Assembly: GCA_905221605.1 (NCBI GenBank)
Contig: CAJNDS010000006.1
Coordinates: 193,808 to 257,807 of the forward strand
DNA: 64,000 bases
Direction: 5' to 3'
Origin: Symbiodinium natans
Taxonomy: Eukaryota; Sar; Dinophyceae; Suessiales; Symbiodiniaceae
Program-made: the position numbers and the translations under genes
The notes under the pieces: generated by a model
Databases searched by the model: none
Seen by the model: the letters and a program-made list of their open reading frames with translations, nothing else
What the model was told of the DNA's origin: nothing
Part shown: positions 37,314-48,204 of the stretch, piece by piece
Position numbering within the stretch: the first letter of the stretch is position 1
Layout: every line of letters begins with the position of its first letter

Positions 37314-37794
37314 TGCCTCTCCATGCACCAGCCGTGGGCCTCCTTGCTGGTCTACGGCTTCAAGCGCGCTGAGGGCCGCTCGCCGCGCCCCCGAAGTCGT
37401 CGAGTTGTCGAATTCAAAGGGCAAACAAGCCTTGTGTTTCATGGTTATGTTGTTTTGCATGCGCTTTGTTATAGCATCTTTCGCGTTCGAAGGTGGAGTA
37501 CGGATCATCGAGGCCATCTCTGACAGCCTGAGTCTCTTGGTACGTCATGGTGTGTCTTGGCCACAAAGGACGCTTGTGGATACATGCGACTTCTAAAGCC
37601 GCGGATCCAGATGACATTGCCGCCTTGGAAGAGAGGCTTGGCACATCTTGGCACCAGTTGCTGCTTGTTGACTTGTTGGCCAGCAGAGATGTGTCACTAG
37701 GTGAGAGTATGTGTGTTATTGACAAATCGGCCCCATAAAGCCCCGTACATCTGGCTTCCACACCTTTGCAGGTACAGGGATCTCTATGAGGCGG
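37314..37794 (+). CDS. ASCH domain exons (TRIP4/ASC-1 C-terminal type), cut by gap
   Basis: Exon 37314-37381 (after ctggccag) gives HQPWASLLVYGFKRAEGRS. It joins across a 111-nt GC-AG intron to 37493-37512 (WSTDHRG). That joins across a 56-nt GC-AG intron to 37569 onward (GRLWIHATSKAADPDDIAAL). A last piece, YRDLYEA, follows a tttgcag acceptor at about 37773 and runs into the N gap. The joined reading matches the ASCH domain of TRIP4, an RNA/DNA-binding fold. Phases agree at the first two junctions. The domain's end is lost in the gap or displaced by the following element. It may belong to the TRIP4 exons 16 kb upstream, or be a separate ASCH gene. Confidence 0.85.
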
Positions 37795-37894
37795 NNNNNN
37801 NNNNNNNNNNNNNNNNNNNNNNNNNNNNNNNNNNNNNNNNNNNNNNNNNNNNNNNNNNNNNNNNNNNNNNNNNNNNNNNNNNNNNNNNNNNNNN
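37795..37894. other. Assembly gap (100 N)
   Basis: Exactly 100 N, a conventional scaffold gap of unknown true size. It lies between the ASCH exons and a GT microsatellite. Confidence 1.
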
Positions 37895-37947
<53 letters not shown>

Positions 37948-38000
37948 TGGGTGTGGGTGTGTGTGCGTGTGTGTGTGGGTGTGTGTGTGGGTGTGTGTGT

Positions 38001-38073
<73 letters not shown>
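37895..38073. repeat. (GT)n microsatellite bordering the large element
   Basis: GT units with GTGGG interruptions at 37945-38005, then pure GT up to the first base of the left terminal repeat. The right end of the element is also followed by GT repeats. Confidence 0.95.
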
Positions 38074-38082
<9 letters not shown>

Positions 38083-38823
38083 CACACCGCTGTACATGCG
38101 GGATCGTCAACAAGCACTGCACAAAGAGATAAAAATGAGCACGACCTTGCAATCAAGAAGGAGAGTAGTCCAACGAAGACGCTCTCAGTGCACAGTGATA
38201 TGGAGATGGGGCGCCATCTCCACGTACCTGCAGTAATGGTTAAAGATGTACTGTAAAACAAGCTGTGTATGGTGCATCCTCGCTGTTGCTTCAACCGCCT
38301 CTACAAGAACGTGATTTTCGTTTTGAACATCTGGTGTTCGAGCATGGGGTGCATTCTTTGAGCTGTGATCACGACATGAGACCTCGAGCCCATCAAGTCA
38401 GAACGTCTCGAGTGGTAGTTTGCAGAGCAGGGACAGCGTAGCCGAGCAGAATCGTTAGAGCATGTCGAGTGAATGAGCATGAACATGGACAAGAACATCA
38501 GAACATGGAGAAGGTTCGGAGCACGAGCATGTCATGACTCATGTCGAAACACAGTACATGCATGAGTGATGAACGTTCATGATGAGCAGAGATGTGATGC
38601 TTTTCCATGCTTTTCCATGCCATGTTGGAATGCAGAGCATGTGTGTGCGTCAGAGCATTCATGTGAGACACGAGTCGTCATGTTTGGAGTTTGATATTTT
38701 CACATAACACTTCATTCGCGACCTTTCTACCTCATCACTCACGAGTTCGTCTACTACCTCTTGTTCGAGCATATCCGTTTCCGGAACAGCATCCACTACA
38801 AGTCTCAGTGGAGCACTAAAACA
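38074..38823. repeat. Left terminal direct repeat (LTR-like)
   Basis: 750 bp, starting TGTGTGTGGCACACC and ending GCACTAAAACA. It differs from the right copy by scattered substitutions, a deletion of about 50 bp (near 38160) and a small insertion (near 38490). It is rich in CATG and contains an actual tandem cttttccatg pair. Confidence 0.9.
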
Positions 38824-39216
38824 GAAAGTGTGTTATACAGCCAGCCCGCCCAGTGCCTAGGGCTGCGGGTGTCGGTGGAGCCTCGCTCCTACGCGTGAAT
38901 GCTGCCTATGTTAGTCCCCACTCCGGTGCGGACGCATAGGATAATGATAAAACTTATCTCGCCTGGCGAGCGAGAATGAAAAGGGTCAAACATTTTCTTG
39001 GAGTAGTAACATGTTGGGTCCACTAATGTGGATTCCGCCCGATGATTGGCAAGAAGGCCGGCGTGCCTTATGTTCTCAGATTTGGTTTAGGTCGACGAGT
39101 CCCAGCATCCGGCATGATTGGCAACGCTCTTCCTTTGGTTCTGCTACATTTTTGAGACCTTAACAGATAGCTAGCCTCTGTGCAGATGCGCTGAAGAGCC
39201 TAGCGACGCAGCATCA
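38824..39216. promoter_or_regulatory. Leader between left repeat and first ORF
   Basis: Noncoding. Contains GC-rich inverted stretches, for example ctcgcctggcgagcgag at about 38960 and gtccccactccggtgcggac at about 38914. It could fold as a structured RNA leader or hold a promoter. No primer-binding-site match to a tRNA 3' end was found. Confidence 0.4.
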
Positions 39217-40562
39217 ATGGATGGTCGACAATGGCAGCCTCCTCCACCTCCCCCTCCAGCTCAAAGACCTGGAGCACCGCCGTCGACACCTTTGACCCCT
39301 TATCAACCTACGTGGCAGATGACGGATGCACACGGACCACCATCCGATCAGCTTCACGCCCCGCCTGCTCGTCAAGGACATCGGGGACAAGACGCCCAAT
39401 GGCCGAACTACGCAATGGTGACTCAACAAGGCAATCGTCCCCGGCAGCAGCGTGTTCCAGCTCCTTGGCAACAAGACCAAGGCCGAGTACCAAAACAAGT
39501 AGGTGGACCGCAAGATCCAGCGCAATATCCACACTCCCAGGTGCTACCAACCAATACACACTTCCTTCTGGACCCGGTGGACATCACAGACCAGGTCCTT
39601 TCGCTCAAGGTCGTCATGTCGGAAGAAACTCCAGGCCCATCGAGAAGGCGCTCTTCTCCACGCAGGCCAACTACACCACCGAGCACTACGCCGTCAAGAC
39701 GAAGGAGCTCGTCCAGACCTTCCTCAAGAACCACCTACACTCGTGCTCAAAGCACGACCAAGACACACGGAACACACGTCTTCGAGCAGACGCCGCAAGA
39801 GTCTTTCATCGACATCATCATCGAGGCACCCCGCAACCAGGACAACTTCCGAGGCCTCACGAACAGAGTTACATCACAATCACCACAAGTTCACAGCCAA
39901 AGAGCGAGAACACCTCGGAGACATTTACCAACGTGCGCTGCAAGATCCACATCGCCTCGAGTGCGTCACGGAGGTGTACTACTTACTACTCCCAGGACCC
40001 CACACCTCCCGCTGACCCAGTCGATCCTCGCAACCGCAAGTACATGAACGACCTCATCGAAGACATCAATACGATCACCACAGGTCACCCATGCTGGGAC
40101 ACGGAGCCGGCACGCAAAGCGATAAGACAGGTCGCCAGATCCTTTGCGTGCGCTCACCCTGCGATCGCACCATACCTGTGTGGAGATCCAAACATAGGCC
40201 CGCCACAGTTCTCTCTGACCTCGATCCAGCCGGAGATCCTGGACTTGGACCCATACAGTGCAAAAGCCAACAGGGACAATCACCCATTAGTCCAGGTCCT
40301 TGTCATACCACTTCGACGCACCCGTACACCTCCTTTTCGACAAGACGACGCCAGACCTTCTTCACCTCCACAACATCGAGGCACCCACCGAGCATTCTGG
40401 ACCTGTGTACATTTTCAACAAGAATGGGAAGACTTCATAAGTCAAAGACGAGCCCTACTTGAACTTCAACAATGTACCGCCGTGGACCAGCAGGGCGTCT
40501 CGCATGAGTGGCGCCTTGTTCGTTGAACATCCGTTGCTAGACGTTTCACCCTGCGGAGTGGA
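39217..40562 (+). pseudogene. Element ORF 1, Pro-rich start, frameshifted
   Basis: ATG at 39217 (MDGRQWQPPPPPPP) opens a Pro-rich N terminus. The coding signal then moves between frames: TTEHYAVKTKELVQTFLK (about 39680), ESFIDIIIEAPRNQDNFRG (about 39800), AKEREHLGDIYQRALQ (about 39900), NRKYMNDLIEDINTITTG (about 40035), SLTSIQPEILDLDPY (about 40215) and APVHLLFDKTTPDLLHLHN (about 40320). At least five one-base shifts are needed to join them. No family is recognised. Its place as first ORF after the leader would suit a structural protein (inference only). Confidence 0.5.
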
Positions 40563-40764
40563 ACCATGCACCATGAATCGATTTCGGACAGATCCCACTT
40601 CTGCACAGTAGCATGGCATGAATGCATGAGGTGCTCCCTTCACGCTTTAAGCATGGAACACGCGTTCACGACAGTCTCATGCATTGAACATGATCGCATT
40701 CATGCTGTCGCAGCGTCCAACCCGAGTTACACAACGTGCCCCAGAGTGACACTGCATTCATATC

Positions 40765-41659
40765 ATGGCCGACAGAGATAGGAGGCATGCTGAACGTCGC
40801 GCCCGCATGCATGACCGAGACCAAGATCCTAGAAGATTCAGCACACCAAGACCATCAAGACGGCGCAGGAGCAGATCACGCACGCCAAGATCCCCATTCG
40901 CGCCGCGAAGAAGTCCCCTTCCAAGTTCGAGACCGTCTTACAAGAAACACAGGCAATCACCTGCAACCAGCTCAAGACGGTCCACCAGTCGAAAACCCAC
41001 AATACGTCGCCGAGATCCAGGACGCAGAGGTCACCACAGCTTACCGGTGTCAACCGTCCGCCACGTCCACACCCTGCCACCAAAATCCCAAGGCACGGGC
41101 CAAGGAGATCTTGAGAGATGTTTTCAGCCAACCCGACAACGACCTCCCGGACCATTGGGATACTACGGACACGCTATATGATCAAAATCAATACGGAGGC
41201 CTACCACTACCCAAGATCGTCCCCGCTACAGCATCAGCACGCAAGAATGGTACATCAGGAATGGATCCGTTAGACATCAAGGTCTGGCAGGTAGCCTTCG
41301 AAGGGAAGCACAACTACATGCTCCGACAGCTCGCGAACGGGAGGTGGACCCTGTTCCAGGGACACAAGTCCCTACCCATGGCCAAACCAGCTCCCACTGT
41401 ACCGGCTTGGCCGCCGGCCCCCAACCCCGCCCCTTGTGCGGCATCCATCCCACAGGCCTCACCCACATCCACAACGCGCTTCCCCGCCCCCACCATCGAA
41501 CCCCAACACAGTCCAGCACGGAACACACACCGAGGTGGAGCTCGACAGCACACACGTGGGGGGAATTGCACGCCCTCATATCAACCCAGCCCAGTCTCCG
41601 AGGCACCAACACCCACGCCCAATCCTGCGCGTAGATGTAGAGCGCGAGCGTCTGAATGA
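40765..41659 (+). pseudogene. Element ORF 2, Arg/Ser-rich then Pro-rich
   Basis: ATG at 40765 (MADRDRRHAERRARMHDRDQ) begins a strongly basic RS/RP-rich stretch of about 80 residues. The coding signal then passes by frameshift to RAKEILRDVFSQPDNDLPD and GMDPLDIKVWQVAFEGKHNY (to 41340), and a Pro/Thr-rich tail follows. A basic, nucleic-acid-binding role such as a nucleocapsid is possible but unproven. It is flanked by CATG-rich spacers on both sides. Confidence 0.5.
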
Positions 41660-41927
41660 TGGTCATGTTTCTCATGTCGTGCCAAAAGGAATGTTTCGTT
41701 GTCTTACCAGCTGACTCGATCAATGTGCTGCAACATGGCATGGCATGACATGTCATGGTCTCACTGCTACTACTATGGCAGGCTTTGCATATGCCGCGTG
41801 CTATTTGATGAAACTTTATGGTGAATCATGAAGGTACGCGGAGCGCAGTTGGTCTAGGTTCTTTTTCTCCCTCCAAGCCGAGAGTCGGAGGTAGGTGAGA
41901 TAGAGCAGGACTCGTTTTTGCCGAAAA

Positions 41928-42688
41928 TCAAAACAAAATGACCAAAGATAAAATGTTTCCGAGCGCAGCGTGGACGTAGCTGCGATCTTGGTCAGTTTGT
42001 GGATGTTCGGCTTCGCGTCCGTGTGCTCTTCGAGTTCGTTCACTGCGTAGTGGAACTGGACGATGTAGGATGCTGTCTTTGCGGAGTGGGGTTGTAGGGT
42101 GTTCTGGAATTGGAACGGTGTTGCCGGGTGACGGAGGATCTGGACCCTGGTCGGAAGTAGTTGTACAGGTACGTGATGGTTTGGTCATGTTTTTCGAGTT
42201 GCTCGTCCAGGCATATGCGGGCTTAGTCAATGCTGTCGGAGACGGCTTGTTTGTGCCGCTTGTTCTCTCTGGATCTCAGTGATCTTTTGGTGGATCTGGC
42301 GTATGGAGCTGGTGTGTCCTTGTACCATGTTGTCCATGGTGGATCTGGCCGAGTCGGCTCTGAGGGCAGCGAGTCGCACATCTTGGTGCCCTTGGAGGAT
42401 CGCATTGGAGCATGTGTGCTTGTAGATGTAGCTGACCAGTTCGTTCAATTCCGCCATCATGCTGTTCATGGACACAAGGCGATCGTTGCGAAGGCCGATG
42501 ATGTGTTCTAGTGCCTCGATTCCCTCTCCTTGTTCTGCTTTCCGCGGTTCGTCTATGTCGTCACGGGTCTGCGGATCTGGCGAAGGTTGCTGCACAACTT
42601 CTTGAGGGTTGACCTGGGCATCCGGTGCGTCGCCTGTAGTCGGTGGTGAAGTTGATCTGTCCTCCGGGATCTTGTTGGTCGAGGACAT
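41928..42688 (-). pseudogene. Element ORF 3, coiled-coil protein
   Basis: Starts with ATG at 42688 (MSSTNKIPEDRSTSPPTTG). An acidic disordered N terminus is followed by helical text with heptad-like spacing (LEHIIGLRNDRLVSMNSMM, IRQIHQKITEIQREQAAQ). It stops at 42227, and the coding signal continues one frame over (EQLEKHDQTITYLYNYF and a Pro/Arg tail). Coiled-coil oligomerisation is likely. No family is recognised. It lies downstream of the RT gene on the same strand. Confidence 0.5.
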
Positions 42689-42860
42689 TGACGTCGACGT
42701 GGACGGCGTGGCTACTGATTGCGTGTGATTGAGTCGTGCGTGCTACCACTTTTGATGTGTGACTGCAGCGCCAAACATTTGCACAAACGTGTGAACGTGG
42801 CATGGAAAAGCAAGTGCCGACATGGACATGATGTGTTTTTTCATGGGCAAGCGAGTCAAT

Positions 42861-45078
42861 CATGAGTGATAAAGTTCTCGAAGTTGCCGTCTTTCTGGGT
42901 ATGCGATCTTGGAGATCATGTGTCGCCTGGTGCGATACGCGCTGGCTCGGTGTATCATGGGCGTTGATCCGCGGGGTGAAAGAAGTTGGTGGGTTTCTGA
43001 AGGAAGTAGAAGCCGAACTTCACCATGTTGGAGATCTATGCTGCAACCTAGGTAATCTGCGTTGTCCTGCTCCTCGAGCAATATCGGTGGACCGTAGAAC
43101 TCCGTCACGTCCACATAGCGTTTGGTGAACTTGTTGAAGATCTGGCTGGACGCTAGCGTCGATCTGTACGCGTTGTACCATTGATGTTCTTCTACACAGC
43201 GTACCATGTGACACAGCACTGGGGACATAGGATGTCCCATGGGGCTTCCTCTGTTTTGCTTGTAGACTTGTTGTTGTGAGGTGAAGTAGCTGCATTTGAG
43301 GACGTACTGCGTGATGTCCCAAATGTCGTACATGTAGATCGTGAATCGTCCTTGATTTATCTTCTTGAACTTGCCATTGAACGTTCTGGCTGTTCGGAGG
43401 GTTTTCTTGGTGTCGTAGGTGACGGTGACGTCCTGCCAGTTGCTGAAGCCTCGCTGTGACACGTTGAAGTACTTGTGCAAGGTGAGCGCTTGAAGGATGC
43501 GGTCTTGAGGTACACTGGTGAAGAAACCTGCTAGGTCTGCTTTTTTGCTGACGTTCATGAAGGTGTGGAGGTCTTTGAAGATTTTGTACGAATTGTCCTG
43601 TTGGAGAGCGTCGGGGAAGGCCTGGTATATGATGTTCGTCAGGATCTTGGCGACCACGGAGAAGAGCTTCTTGGCTGCACGCTGCCGACACCGGTGTGAG
43701 CTTGACCTTGGTGAATACTTGTGGGTCCCCGTACATTTTGTCCATGAGCTGCTGGAAGTGGAGCGGGCAGTATGCCAGCATCTTATGAGGGCGATGATCC
43801 TCACATGCCAGAATGTACTGCTGGTATTTCTCCTGTAGCTTCTTGACCATGTTGTGGTCGATGTGATTGGCCGACCGTGTAGAACTTCTTCGTGCTATAG
43901 GTTCGAGGGCCAGCTTGACTGATTGCTCGGACGCGCGTGTTGAAGATGGAGGTCGATGACCTGATGCTCCTTCAGTTCCTGCGTAGGTGTAGGACACGTG
44001 CATCTTCTTGTCAACCTGGGGCCGAAGCATATCTTCTGCCAATTGTGACATTGGGATTCAAAGCTTGAACCTGGTCGGACCACCGCTGTGGTTTTTGGTA
44101 CATGTAGTGCACATACTTCATGACTGTGCGTGGTGAGTAGTGCACGAAAACTTCTCGCAAGTGAGGGGCCGAATGTTGGGGGTCTCCATGCGTCTCTTTT
44201 CCAGTGCTTTGACCAATGCAGACTTGCAGAACTCTTTGTATGGTGATTCCAGTATATTGGCCATGCGTAGCAACATGTAGATGTTTTCAGCGGGGAAATT
44301 GGAACTCATCAGTGAGCGCGTAGTTTTCCATCTCAGTGCCGTCGTGGAACATAAAGACGTGATGACGCCCCACATTCTTGCCCGGCTGTCAACGCGGGCC
44401 TTTACTGATCTCCATGTGGATGTCTTGCGACGTAGATGTCGTTGAAGTCGAGCACGTAGTTTGCTGGCAAACACGTTGACGTTGGCGATGACCTGGGGCT
44501 GGAAGGTGTGACCAGTGTCCTCTTTGAAGTGCTTGTAGATGAAGGGCGCGTTGAGGGAGGTCTGATTGCTCGATCATGTGGAGTTCGCCGATGTCGCGAG
44601 CATGCCGAACTTTGAGCGGGACAAATTCCCAGTACGTGCCGGTGATGTGCCAGTAGTGAATGGCTGGTTCAGCGTTGACCAACTTCTGGGCCGCCACGGA
44701 GTCATGCTTTCTGCTTCTGTTGTCCTCCCGTGTAGTGATCTTGTTGGACGTGCTGCCGACATACATGCGCTCATGCATGCGTCAATGATCTACTCGCCAG
44801 TAAACTGCATTGGGTTTGTTGAAAAAGTCGAATGTGTAACTTTCCGGAGTGAGACGGTGAAACTCTCGAAGACGAGCGAGTCGTCGTTTGTCTACCCTTC
44901 TTCGAGGAAAGTGCCATAGTGTCGTGAGCCAAAACTTGCCGTAGATCCAAGTGGAGTATCTGTGAAGGAAAGGAATGCGATGATGGGTGTACAGAACCAC
45001 GTCTTTCGCGATGTCCATGCACCTCATCATGGAAGTGTGTGTGTTGTTGAGCCGTCCCGATGGTTGCGAGGATGCCAA
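42861..45078 (-). pseudogene. GIY-YIG endonuclease-like and reverse transcriptase gene
   Basis: An N-terminal basic helical part (LHRYSTWIYGKFWLTTLWHF) is followed near 44766 by MYVGSTSNKITTRE, the YIG half of a GIY-YIG nuclease, with a downstream GELHMIEQ that could supply the catalytic Glu. After several frameshifts the RT fingers/palm follows: LAGFFTSVPQDRI (motif A, Asp codon at 43537), RGSPMGHPMSPVLCHM (motif B, about 43252) and KRYVDVTEFYGPPI (motif C, about 43120). Motif C keeps Y-V-D but loses the expected second acidic or Asn position, and the text up to the next conserved block seems shortened. An LG motif-D-like block follows. The order, nuclease before RT, matches the permuted Penelope-like clade. 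Frameshifts and motif C damage make this copy unlikely to be active. Confidence 0.75.
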
Positions 45079-45090
45079 CGTAGTCCCTAG

Positions 45091-45414
45091 TCAATGTAGG
45101 TAAGCTGCGAGTCCGGCTACCACCGTCGCGACTGCTGCGGTCCCCGCAGTGTTGGACAGCTTGGGAAGTGACCATGCCTTGATCATGGCTTGGTAAGCTT
45201 CGCTCTTGGGGTTGGACTCGGCATACACCGTGAGGCGGGTGGCGATGTCCTTATGTGCTTGTAGCCGCAGTCCGCTCAACTTCAACGTGCTTATCCATGT
45301 TGTGGCCGAGGGTGCGGCGTAGCGTGTGAGCGAGCTGGTGAGGTCATGAACTTGTCGAATCTTGTCCATCTTCAATGCCTCCGACTGTTCGGCTTTCGGC
45401 GCGATGTCACTCAA
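45091..45414 (-). CDS. Element ORF 5, small helical protein with hydrophobic tail
   Basis: 107 residues from ATG at 45414 (MSDIAPKAEQSEALKMDKIR). The middle is amphipathic and the end is hydrophobic Ala/Val (NTAGTAAVATVVAGLAAYLH) that could be a tail anchor. It is intact as a frame. It lies directly upstream of the GIY-YIG/RT gene and may be translated before it. Its start region overlaps the start of the divergent ORF 6 near 45422, leaving little room for a separate promoter. No family recognised. Confidence 0.45.
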   Translation of the reverse strand: MSDIAPKAEQSEALKMDKIRQVHDLTSSLTRYAAPSATTWISTLKLSGLRLQAHKDIATRLTVYAESNPKSEAYQAMIKAWSLPKLSNTAGTAAVATVVAGLAAYLH

Positions 45415-45421
45415 GTAGTGA

Positions 45422-46431
45422 ATGAGCTCGTCGGTGTCAGAGGATTTGACGATATCAAGTAGTGCTGTGTTTTGTCTGGTGTTGGGTGACTCGAAGAGCT
45501 GGGGCTCCAGATCAGTAAGACGACATTCGCACGCAACTCGAGCGAGAAGAAGGTCCTCACCAGCAAGAAATTCACCAACCAGATCCCGGGATCACCATCA
45601 CCGGCACGATCATCGTGAACGTGAACCACCTGCGCCTGAAGCCAAGAGCAGAAAGCAAGAAGAACTTCAAAGAACCATCGCGACGGCGAAAACAGAGAAC
45701 ATTGAGGTGATGGAAGACATCACGATCCTTGACCTCACGTACTTGATGATAGACAACTCCATCAACATGCAGGCCGTGCTCAGAATTTTCGACGTCAATC
45801 TCGCAGCACTCGAACTACGCAATAGCACACGCCAAGTCGACGTCCTCAAGGCATTTGCCAAAAGCAAACCAGATGGCCATGGAGTCTACATGCTCAACAA
45901 ATCAGAAGGCTCAATTGGCTCACCCCAGCGTCACTCGCTGTCAAGACCAAGCGCCCGAGCTGCACCGTCTACGAGTTCATCGAGCTACTCGACAACCAGC
46001 ACGTGCTTGACTCCGCCATGCGCAAAATCCTGGAGTCGGAGACAGTGGACAGCATAAATCAATATCGTCAAGCCTTTCAGAACCTGAGCGCAGAGACCAA
46101 TCAGGAGCTGATCACAAAGTCCATCGCGGTGAAGGCCCGGCCAAAAATGCCCACGGAAGTCGGCGTGCCGCGCCCGGACACCCCCGCCAAGGCTCCGCCG
46201 GCACCACTGTCGCCCGCGCTTGTTGCCAACCCGTCCTTCACGCCCCCGCCCCCACCACCGGCCGAGCCCATCCACCGGCCTCCCCCCAAGGCCATGCCCT
46301 ACAACAGCACCAACCAATGCAGACATTACTACGCTTGTCAAGACTATTGCGAATGCGGACGCTGGTGCAACAAATCCCATGATCACGACGGCCGTCATGA
46401 GTGCGAGAGATGCCAACCCAGACCAGCCTGA
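45422..46431 (+). pseudogene. Element ORF 6 with C-terminal Cys/His cluster
   Basis: The coding signal runs in one frame to about 45900 (MEDITILDLTYLMIDNSINM, VDVLKAFAKSKPDGHGVY). It then continues in another from about 46000 (MRKILESETVDSINQYRQAF) through a Pro-rich linker to a Cys/His cluster, HYYACQDYCECGRWCNKSHD then HECERC, and stops at 46431. The cluster, with seven Cys and several His in about 35 residues, should bind zinc. The N-terminal part has Arg/His-rich stretches. No family is recognised. Confidence 0.5.
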
Positions 46432-46792
46432 ATACCACCACACAACGACCGGTCCTATGACTCCAAGATCCGCATCGTGCGCAGAGGTGGCGAACATCAC
46501 ATTGGCGCATGAGTTGTAGCATATTGAGAGACACGCATTGCGCAGCACACATGAGTTCAAAATCGGCATAGAACGACGGGAGAGCATGCAGCTTGCACGT
46601 TTGTCACGCACAGCTACAAAAATTTCAGGATGACGACATGCCGATGCTTGAGTGAACCATGACATGAGCATGTGAGATGTGAGGAGAACGGATGCATAAT
46701 TCAGTATAGATCCCACTTCATGCGTTTCGTTCAAGTCGCAGCTTTGCTCGCAACGCCGAAGCATTCGCTCACCACAGCTATTTCACGAGCAT

Positions 46793-47640
46793 GAGTTGGT
46801 TGTCGCAGTCCGCGTTCAACAAGGCCTCGAAGGTGGCGTACGATCAGGACTACTTGGGGATGCCAGATCTACAAGTCACACTACGTTGGTACACCGTTCA
46901 GCTGATTTGGAACAACTCACCAAGATGGGCAACTCTCCACATCCATTCACTCCCCTCATGATCATGACCACAAGAACTTCGGCTACCACCTTGACAAGAT
47001 AGACCTTCCAGATCCACAACCTCCCCGCCCACATGATCACGAAGAACAACTGCAAGCATCCAAGAAGAGACGCCAACACTACCAATCACCACACTACGCC
47101 AATCCGGAGGCCTTTGGAGTCTGGAGGAACCGCCTCCAACCTCATCCAGGACACGCCCATCAACCACTTGGACCCCATCGCCTTCGTCTCCGTGGAGTCC
47201 CATTTGGACCAAGTCATGCTATCGACGTGGGAGGCCATCAAGAACCCCGACACTCATCGCGAATGGAAGGAACAGACAGAATGGAACACCACCACCTACA
47301 ACACCTTCACGGAGGCCATCCACAACCACCCGTTCGCGAGCCATCTCTCCAGAGTCCGGCAACAGGCGCGAGAAGACTCGCGCAAGATGGCAATACTACG
47401 TGCTTCAGGAGTTGCGCCAGGACGAATACCCGCAGCACAAGACGCCCAATCAACCTGGCTACACTCCAGACCCACAGCCTTCAACGCAGCGAGATGGGCA
47501 AGACTGGACGCAGATGCTGAGCCATCAAGAGCAAGAAGGTGAACAACGTCCGTTTGCCCCACGAATTTCCAACGATCCAGCATCAGATGAAGAGCTATCT
47601 ATGGCGTCGGAAGGCACACCCTACCCAGCTGCTGAATGAG
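46793..47640 (+). pseudogene. Element ORF 7, frameshifted
   Basis: ATG at 46793 (MSWLSQSAFNKASKVAYDQD). The coding signal resumes one frame over at about 46990 (LDKIDLPDPQPPRPHDHEEQ), then in another at 47160-47400 (LDPIAFVSVESHLDQVMLST, NPDTHREWKEQTEWNTTTYN). It ends with an acidic Ser/Glu tail at 47640. Three or more shifts. No family recognised. Confidence 0.45.
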
Positions 47641-47891
47641 CAGTCGACCCAACCCATTGACTACACGGAAGTCGTCCAGCTCCTCGCCTACTACCAACAT
47701 GAGATGATCAATGTGTTCGTTTTCACATCCACTTGTTTCAGTCGGAGGGAAGCCGTTCACCAACGCTCCGACCAACGCGAAAAGACCGATGTCTCACCGT
47801 CATGACATTCACGTGGTCTGCGATCTCATGGCATGATCACTTTTTGCTCCGACACATGACATGCTCATGTTCACGTCGTCTCGCAGAGTAG

Positions 47892-48078
47892 GTGCCCTTG
47901 AAGAAGTCAAGTAGGAAGCATTCATCAACTACATGTGGAGCTGCGTGGTTGGACTTCTTCACCGATCCCCTCTACGTGATTTTCATGGACAATCACGAGC
48001 TCGAGACGGCGCATTTGGAGGAAGATCCACATCGACGCTATCGAGTTTCATCTGCGCAACTACGCCAGATTTGAAAAA
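47892..48078 (+). pseudogene. Element ORF 8, short, ends just before the tRNA gene
   Basis: Short coding-like segments in two frames: EAFINYMWSCVVGLL, then FFTDPLYVIFMDNHELETAH, then IHIDAIEFHLRNYARFEK and a TAG stop at about 48078. It lies between a CATG-rich spacer and the tRNA-Gln gene. Function unknown. Confidence 0.35.
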
Positions 48079-48109
48079 TAGGAATTGTCAACAGGAGAAA
48101 ATGTTAACT

Positions 48110-48181
48110 GGTCCTGTGGTGTAACGGTTAGCACTCTGGACTCTGAATCCAGCGATCGCGGTTCAAATCCGCGCGGGACCT
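48110..48181 (+). tRNA. tRNA-Gln (anticodon CUG)
   Basis: A complete cloverleaf can be drawn. The acceptor stem is GGTCCTG with CGGGACC (one T-G pair), followed by a 4-bp D stem. The anticodon stem CTGGA/TCCAG has loop CTCTGAA (anticodon CTG). The variable loop is CGAT, the T stem CGCGG/CCGCG has loop TTCAAAT, and the discriminator is T at 48181. Pol III A-box-like TGGTGTAACGG and B-box GGTTCAAATCC are present. There is no intron and no encoded CCA. It lies inside the large element, 24 bp before the ATG of ORF 9. Confidence 0.97.
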
Positions 48182-48204
48182 TTCTCGACGACACATACCA
48201 CAGC

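Noticed and set aside
38074-38823. Hammerhead ribozyme in the terminal repeat (known in Penelope elements)
   Set aside because: No CTGATGA...GAAA core was found on either strand by eye; gtgatga strings lack the partner. A covariance-model search would settle it.
38824-38880. Primer-binding site after the left terminal repeat
   Set aside because: tggagcctcgctcc near 38876 starts like a tRNA 3'-end complement, but it is 50 bases away and does not match the tRNA-Gln in the element or another tRNA I could recognise.
48085-48204. N-terminal extension of ORF 9 through the tRNA gene
   Set aside because: The frame happens to be open across the tRNA, but the tRNA is fully canonical and the ATG at 48205 gives a natural protein start.
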